Positions 6,166 through 9,217 of a DNA stretch of 9,217 nt are shown here, piece by piece. Location of the stretch: positions 1-9,217 of the forward strand of contig CABSZR010000042.1 of NCBI GenBank assembly GCA_902482185.1, given 5' to 3'. How positions within the stretch are numbered: position 1 is the first letter of the stretch; each line of letters opens with the position of its first letter. Both the position numbers and the translations under genes were made by a program. This stretch comes from an uncultured Collinsella sp. (GTDB taxonomy: Bacteria; Actinomycetota; Coriobacteriia; Coriobacteriales; Coriobacteriaceae). Below the pieces are notes generated by a model. It did not search any database. It saw only the letters and a program-made list of their open reading frames with translations, and was not told the DNA's origin.

Positions 6166-7413
6166 ATGGCAACTAATCAAGAAACGGCCGTCATTAAGGC
6201 GCGCATGGACCGTATCCCCTCGGCGTTGTCGCCCGAACTTGTCGAGCGCATTGCCGCCGATCGTGCTTCGGGCTATGTCAACCCGTATCGTTGCAACGAC
6301 GATCAGGCTATTCGTCGTATTGATCGCGCCGCCGACAAAGGCACGCTTATGCGTCCGGCGTTTATGCGCGATACCGAAAAGATACTTCATCTTCCGGCGT
6401 ACACCCGTTATGCAGGTAAAACGCAGGTCTTTAGCTTCCGTAGCAATGACGATCTGTCACGCCGCGGTTTGCACGTGCAGCTTGTCTCGCGCATTGCGCG
6501 CGATATCGGTCGCGCCCTGGGGCTCAATTGCGATCTGATCGAGGCGATTGGCCTGGGCCACGACTTGGGACACACGCCTTTCGGCCATGCCGGCGAGCGC
6601 TTCCTCAACGATATCTTTCATGAGCGTACGGGGCGTTATTTTTTCCATAACGTGCAGTCGGTCCGCGTGCTCGACGCGCTATACGGCCGCAACGTGTCGC
6701 TCCAGACGCTCGACGGCGTGCTATGCCATAACGGCGAGTACGAGCAGCGTGTGTTTGAGCTCTCGGACATGAGCTCCTTTGACCAGTTTGACCAGACGGT
6801 TGAGGATTGCATTGCCAAGGGCTATAGCGCAATTGGGCACCTGCGTCCCATGACGCTCGAGGGCTGCGTGGTCCGCATCTCGGATATCCTTGCCTATGTT
6901 GGGCGCGATCGCCAAGACGCCATTGCGGCGGGCCTGCTGTCGCCCGATGCTTTTGACGATGGCCTGGGTGGGGCATACAACAGCTGGATCCTTACGCATG
7001 CCTCCATCGATATCGTTGAGCATAGCTACGGCAAACCGCGCATCGAGATGAGCGAGGAGCTGTTTGAGGAAATCCGCCGAGCCAAGCGCGAGAACTACGA
7101 GAAGATCTATAGCAAGGGCGGCATCGAAGGCGACTCCGAAGCGGAACTGCGCGAGGCGTTCGAAAAGCTCTACGACCGTTGCCTGCAGGATATAAACGAA
7201 GGCGACGAGTCCTCGTACATCTTTAAGCACCACATTTCTCGCATTGATCAGCAGCTTTCCTACTACGACCGTACCTATGCCTGGCAGGACGACAAGGATC
7301 AAGCGGTAGTGGATTACATCGCGAGCATGACGGACGGCTATTTCTGCGAGCTCACGAGCAAGTTGTTCCCGGGATTGAAGTTTCCGCACCGTACCTATAT
7401 TAACGAACGGTAG
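6166..7413 (+). CDS. dgt: dGTPase-like HD-domain deoxynucleoside triphosphate triphosphohydrolase
   Basis: Predicted to hydrolyse dGTP or other dNTPs to deoxynucleoside and triphosphate, helping to balance the nucleotide pool. The 415-residue product shows the metal-binding HD pattern: H103 (in RRGLHVQL), HD at 132-133 within LGHDLGHTPFGHAGE, with H136 and H141, and the last ligand D240 in RISDILAYVGRD. The preceding YTRYAGKTQVF segment (79-89) is also typical of dGTPases. The remaining C-terminal half is helical and acidic, without a second recognisable domain. It follows the A24 peptidase gene by 31 bases and precedes rarA by 60. Substrate preference cannot be told from sequence; it could act on several dNTPs or need an allosteric dNTP activator. 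Confidence 0.9.
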   Translation: MATNQETAVIKARMDRIPSALSPELVERIAADRASGYVNPYRCNDDQAIRRIDRAADKGTLMRPAFMRDTEKILHLPAYTRYAGKTQVFSFRSNDDLSRRGLHVQLVSRIARDIGRALGLNCDLIEAIGLGHDLGHTPFGHAGERFLNDIFHERTGRYFFHNVQSVRVLDALYGRNVSLQTLDGVLCHNGEYEQRVFELSDMSSFDQFDQTVEDCIAKGYSAIGHLRPMTLEGCVVRISDILAYVGRDRQDAIAAGLLSPDAFDDGLGGAYNSWILTHASIDIVEHSYGKPRIEMSEELFEEIRRAKRENYEKIYSKGGIEGDSEAELREAFEKLYDRCLQDINEGDESSYIFKHHISRIDQQLSYYDRTYAWQDDKDQAVVDYIASMTDGYFCELTSKLFPGLKFPHRTYINER

Positions 7414-7473
7414 TTCGTATATATTCGGTATACTTGTTAATGAAAAAGTTTTTGATTGATGCACGGGATGGCT

Positions 7474-8823
7474 ATGGACGACCTTTTTTCTGCCTCGACG
7501 CGCGAGCGTTCCTTTCAGAATGCGCCGCTTGCGGTTCGCATGCGCCCCAATTCGCTCGACGAGTATGTGGGCCAGCAAAAGGCCGTCGGTAAGGGCTCAT
7601 GGTTGCGTGCCGCGATCGAGCACGACGTGCTTTCGAGCGTGATTCTGTACGGGCCGGCCGGTACGGGTAAGACGACGCTGGCCCACATTATCGCCAACCA
7701 TACAAAGAGCGAGTTTGTCGAGGTCAGCGCCGTGACGGGCACCGTGAAGGACTTGCGTCGCGTGATCGACGAGGCCAAGACGCGCCTGAATACGTACGAC
7801 CGCCGCACCATTCTATTCATCGATGAGATTCACCGTTTCTCTAAGTCGCAGCAGGATGCCCTGCTGCATGCAGTTGAGAACCGTACCGTCATTATGATTG
7901 GCGCTACGACGGAGAATCCGTACTTCGAGGTCAACTCGGCGCTGCTCTCACGTGGTCGAGTCGTGGAGCTTGAGCATTTAAAGGACGAGGATATCGCCAT
8001 GCTTATCGAGCGTGCGCTCGAGGCACCTCAGGGCCTGAACGGCAAATTCTCGGCCGATGATGATACGGTCAAGACCATTTGCACGCTGGCAGCGGGTGAT
8101 GCACGCTCGGCCTTGACGACGCTTGAGTTGGCGAGCGAGATTGCCGTCACGCGTCCCGATACCGAGGGAACGCCAGCGCCCGCGGCGGGGGAGCGCTATC
8201 CCATAACTGTTGACGACGTGAAGATTGCCAATCCGCGCCGTGGCTTTTCGTACGACAAAAACGGTGACATGCACTACGACATCATCAGTGCGTTTATTAA
8301 GTCTATGCGTGGTAGTGACCCCGATGCCACGATCTATTGGCTCGCGCGCATGATCGATGCAGGGGAGGATCCTAAGTTTATCGCTCGTCGTATTATGATT
8401 CAGGCTTCTGAGGATGTTGGCAACGCCGACCCGCAGGCGCTTTTGGTGGCGCATGCCGCGTTTAAGTCTGCCGAGGTCATTGGCTATCCCGAGTGCCGCA
8501 TTAACCTGGCTCAGGCTGCACTCTATGTGTGCTTGGCGCCAAAATCCAACGCGTGTGAGGCTTCGATCGATGCGGCGCTGGCCGATATCCATTCTAGTGG
8601 GCTTCGCGAGGTGCCGAGTTATCTGCGCGATCGCCATCGCCCGGGCAGCGATGAATACGGTGTGTATAAGTATCCACATGATTATCCCGAAGGCTGGGTC
8701 GATCAGCGCTATTTGCCCGAAGGCTTGGAACGCGGTGCATTTTGGCAGCCTGCCGGCCGCGGTTGGGAAGAATGGCGCGTAGAGCAAAGTGAACGCGACC
8801 GCAGCGGGAATGCACCGAAGTAG
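7474..8823 (+). CDS. rarA: Replication-associated recombination protein A (RarA/MgsA), AAA+ ATPase
   Basis: AAA+ ATPase related to clamp-loader subunits and eukaryotic WRNIP1/Mgs1, acting at stalled or damaged replication forks. The 449-residue product has Walker A GPAGTGKT (60-67), Walker B ILFIDEIH (113-120) and sensor 1 ATTEN (144-148). GDARSAL (208-214) carries the arginine expected for sensor 2. The C-terminal half from about residue 250 matches the MgsA tetramerisation region, with MRGSDPDATIYWLARM, EDVGNADP and the YKYPHDYPEGWVDQRYLP ending typical of the family. The ATG at 7474 is preferred because GGGA ends five bases before it and homologues begin with a similar MxxLF; in-frame starts at 7456, 7459 and 7468 lack good sites. 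The tail after residue 425 is charged and variable. The short AT-rich gap after dgt may hold a promoter, but none is convincing. Confidence 0.96.
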   Translation: MDDLFSASTRERSFQNAPLAVRMRPNSLDEYVGQQKAVGKGSWLRAAIEHDVLSSVILYGPAGTGKTTLAHIIANHTKSEFVEVSAVTGTVKDLRRVIDEAKTRLNTYDRRTILFIDEIHRFSKSQQDALLHAVENRTVIMIGATTENPYFEVNSALLSRGRVVELEHLKDEDIAMLIERALEAPQGLNGKFSADDDTVKTICTLAAGDARSALTTLELASEIAVTRPDTEGTPAPAAGERYPITVDDVKIANPRRGFSYDKNGDMHYDIISAFIKSMRGSDPDATIYWLARMIDAGEDPKFIARRIMIQASEDVGNADPQALLVAHAAFKSAEVIGYPECRINLAQAALYVCLAPKSNACEASIDAALADIHSSGLREVPSYLRDRHRPGSDEYGVYKYPHDYPEGWVDQRYLPEGLERGAFWQPAGRGWEEWRVEQSERDRSGNAPK

Positions 8824-8873
8824 CTGCTGATAATTTTGTCCCACGTTGCTGCTAATGGCATGTTCGGTCCCCT

Positions 8874-8903
8874 TTGGGGTACCATGGAAAACGTCTGTAT
8901 ATC
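8874..8903 (+). promoter_or_regulatory. Possible promoter before the DUF948-like gene
   Basis: TTGGGG (8874-8879) and TATATC (8898-8903) are separated by 18 bases, a plausible but weak sigma70-type pair. The -35 part overlaps the right arm of a short hairpin (8866-8883). The following gene could also be read from the rarA transcript. Confidence 0.25.
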
Positions 8904-8912
8904 GATTCATTT

Positions 8913-8918
8913 GGGAGG
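8913..8918 (+). promoter_or_regulatory. Ribosome binding site of the DUF948-like gene
   Basis: GGGAGG ends five bases before ATG 8924, a good match and spacing that fixes the start of the final gene. Confidence 0.8.
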
Positions 8919-8923
8919 CTTGT

Positions 8924-9217
8924 ATGAGTCCCATTCAAATCGCCCTGCTGCTGCTCGCCGTTGCCGGCGTGTGGGCCATCGCTGAGCTCGCGCTTACCCT
9001 GCGCAAGACCCGCAATGTTGTCGACTCGCTCGATAAGACCGTGAACGACCTCAACAACACCATCGCCGAGGCTCAGCCTGTGGTGGCAAAGCTCGATGGC
9101 GCTGTCGATGAGCTTACGCCGGCGCTTGCCCAGATGGAGCCGCTGCTTAAGTCGAGCAAGACGGCAGTTGATGCCCTTACCTCCAATCTCGTAGAGGTCG
9201 AAGCCGTGGTTCGCGAC
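8924..9217 (+). CDS. DUF948-like membrane-anchored coiled-coil protein, 3' end outside the window
   Basis: The first 98 residues are visible. A hydrophobic segment (about residues 4-25, IQIALLLLAVAGVWAIAELAL) should anchor the protein with its N terminus at the membrane. It is followed by a long heptad-like stretch rich in Leu, Val, Asp and Lys (for example VDSLDKTVNDLNNTIAEAQ), typical of DUF948 proteins. No enzymatic motif is seen and the function of the family is not established. Position fits: in many actinobacteria a DUF948 gene follows rarA and precedes alaS, ruvX and mltG. That downstream order is from general knowledge and cannot be checked here. Confidence 0.75.
   Translation, partial: MSPIQIALLLLAVAGVWAIAELALTLRKTRNVVDSLDKTVNDLNNTIAEAQPVVAKLDGAVDELTPALAQMEPLLKSSKTAVDALTSNLVEVEAVVRD

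Noticed and set aside
7403..7418. Six-base-pair hairpin over the dgt stop codon
   Set aside because: The stem is short and not followed by a T tract, so it does not support a terminator.
6721..7578. Minus-strand open frame (285 codons) across the dgt-rarA junction
   Set aside because: It covers two well-supported + strand genes and shows no domain features.
8866..8883. Seven-base-pair GC-rich hairpin with one bulge between rarA and the DUF948-like gene
   Set aside because: It has a 3-base loop but no T tract behind it; it could be chance or an operator, and evidence is too thin to call.
7978..8934. Long minus-strand open frame (318 codons) opposite rarA
   Set aside because: It overlaps the strongly conserved RarA coding sequence, has no recognisable motif and would start inside the ribosome-binding and start region of the next gene. 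Treated as a shadow.

Overview
The window reads as a high-GC chromosomal segment from an actinobacterial lineage. A member of the Coriobacteriia (Collinsella-like) is the best guess, from the strong G/C preference at third codon positions, the ileS-lspA-rluD order followed by rarA-DUF948, and the style of the intergenic hairpins. This is an inference from memory of such genomes, not a database result. All eight recognisable genes lie on the + strand, and nearly all the sequence is core or near-core gene content. I see no rRNA, tRNA, CRISPR array, phage gene or intact insertion sequence.

Left part (1-4252): the 3' six-sevenths of ileS (isoleucyl-tRNA synthetase, start outside the window), a 217-base gap with two consecutive hairpins, then lspA (lipoprotein signal peptidase II) translationally coupled (TAATG overlap) to an RluA/RluD-family pseudouridine synthase gene. 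Middle part (4253-5680): a membrane-anchored family 2 glycosyltransferase, probably with its own promoter, closed by a strong intrinsic terminator. Right part (5712-9217): a minimal A24 prepilin-type peptidase, a dGTPase-like HD phosphohydrolase (dgt), rarA (AAA+ replication-fork ATPase) and the start of a DUF948-like membrane-anchored coiled-coil protein. The gaps between these last four genes are 31, 60 and 100 bases, so a shared transcript is possible.

Functionally the genes cover translation (ileS, the pseudouridine synthase), the cell envelope (lspA, the glycosyltransferase, the A24 peptidase, the DUF948 protein) and DNA maintenance (dgt, rarA). I did not find a convincing undescribed multi-gene system. 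The signals most worth a second look are the two intergenic hairpins carrying GGGGAC-type tags (2424-2470 and 5639-5680), which resemble dispersed REP/RAYT-type repeats recruited as terminators, and the orphan minimal A24 peptidase with no pilus genes beside it.
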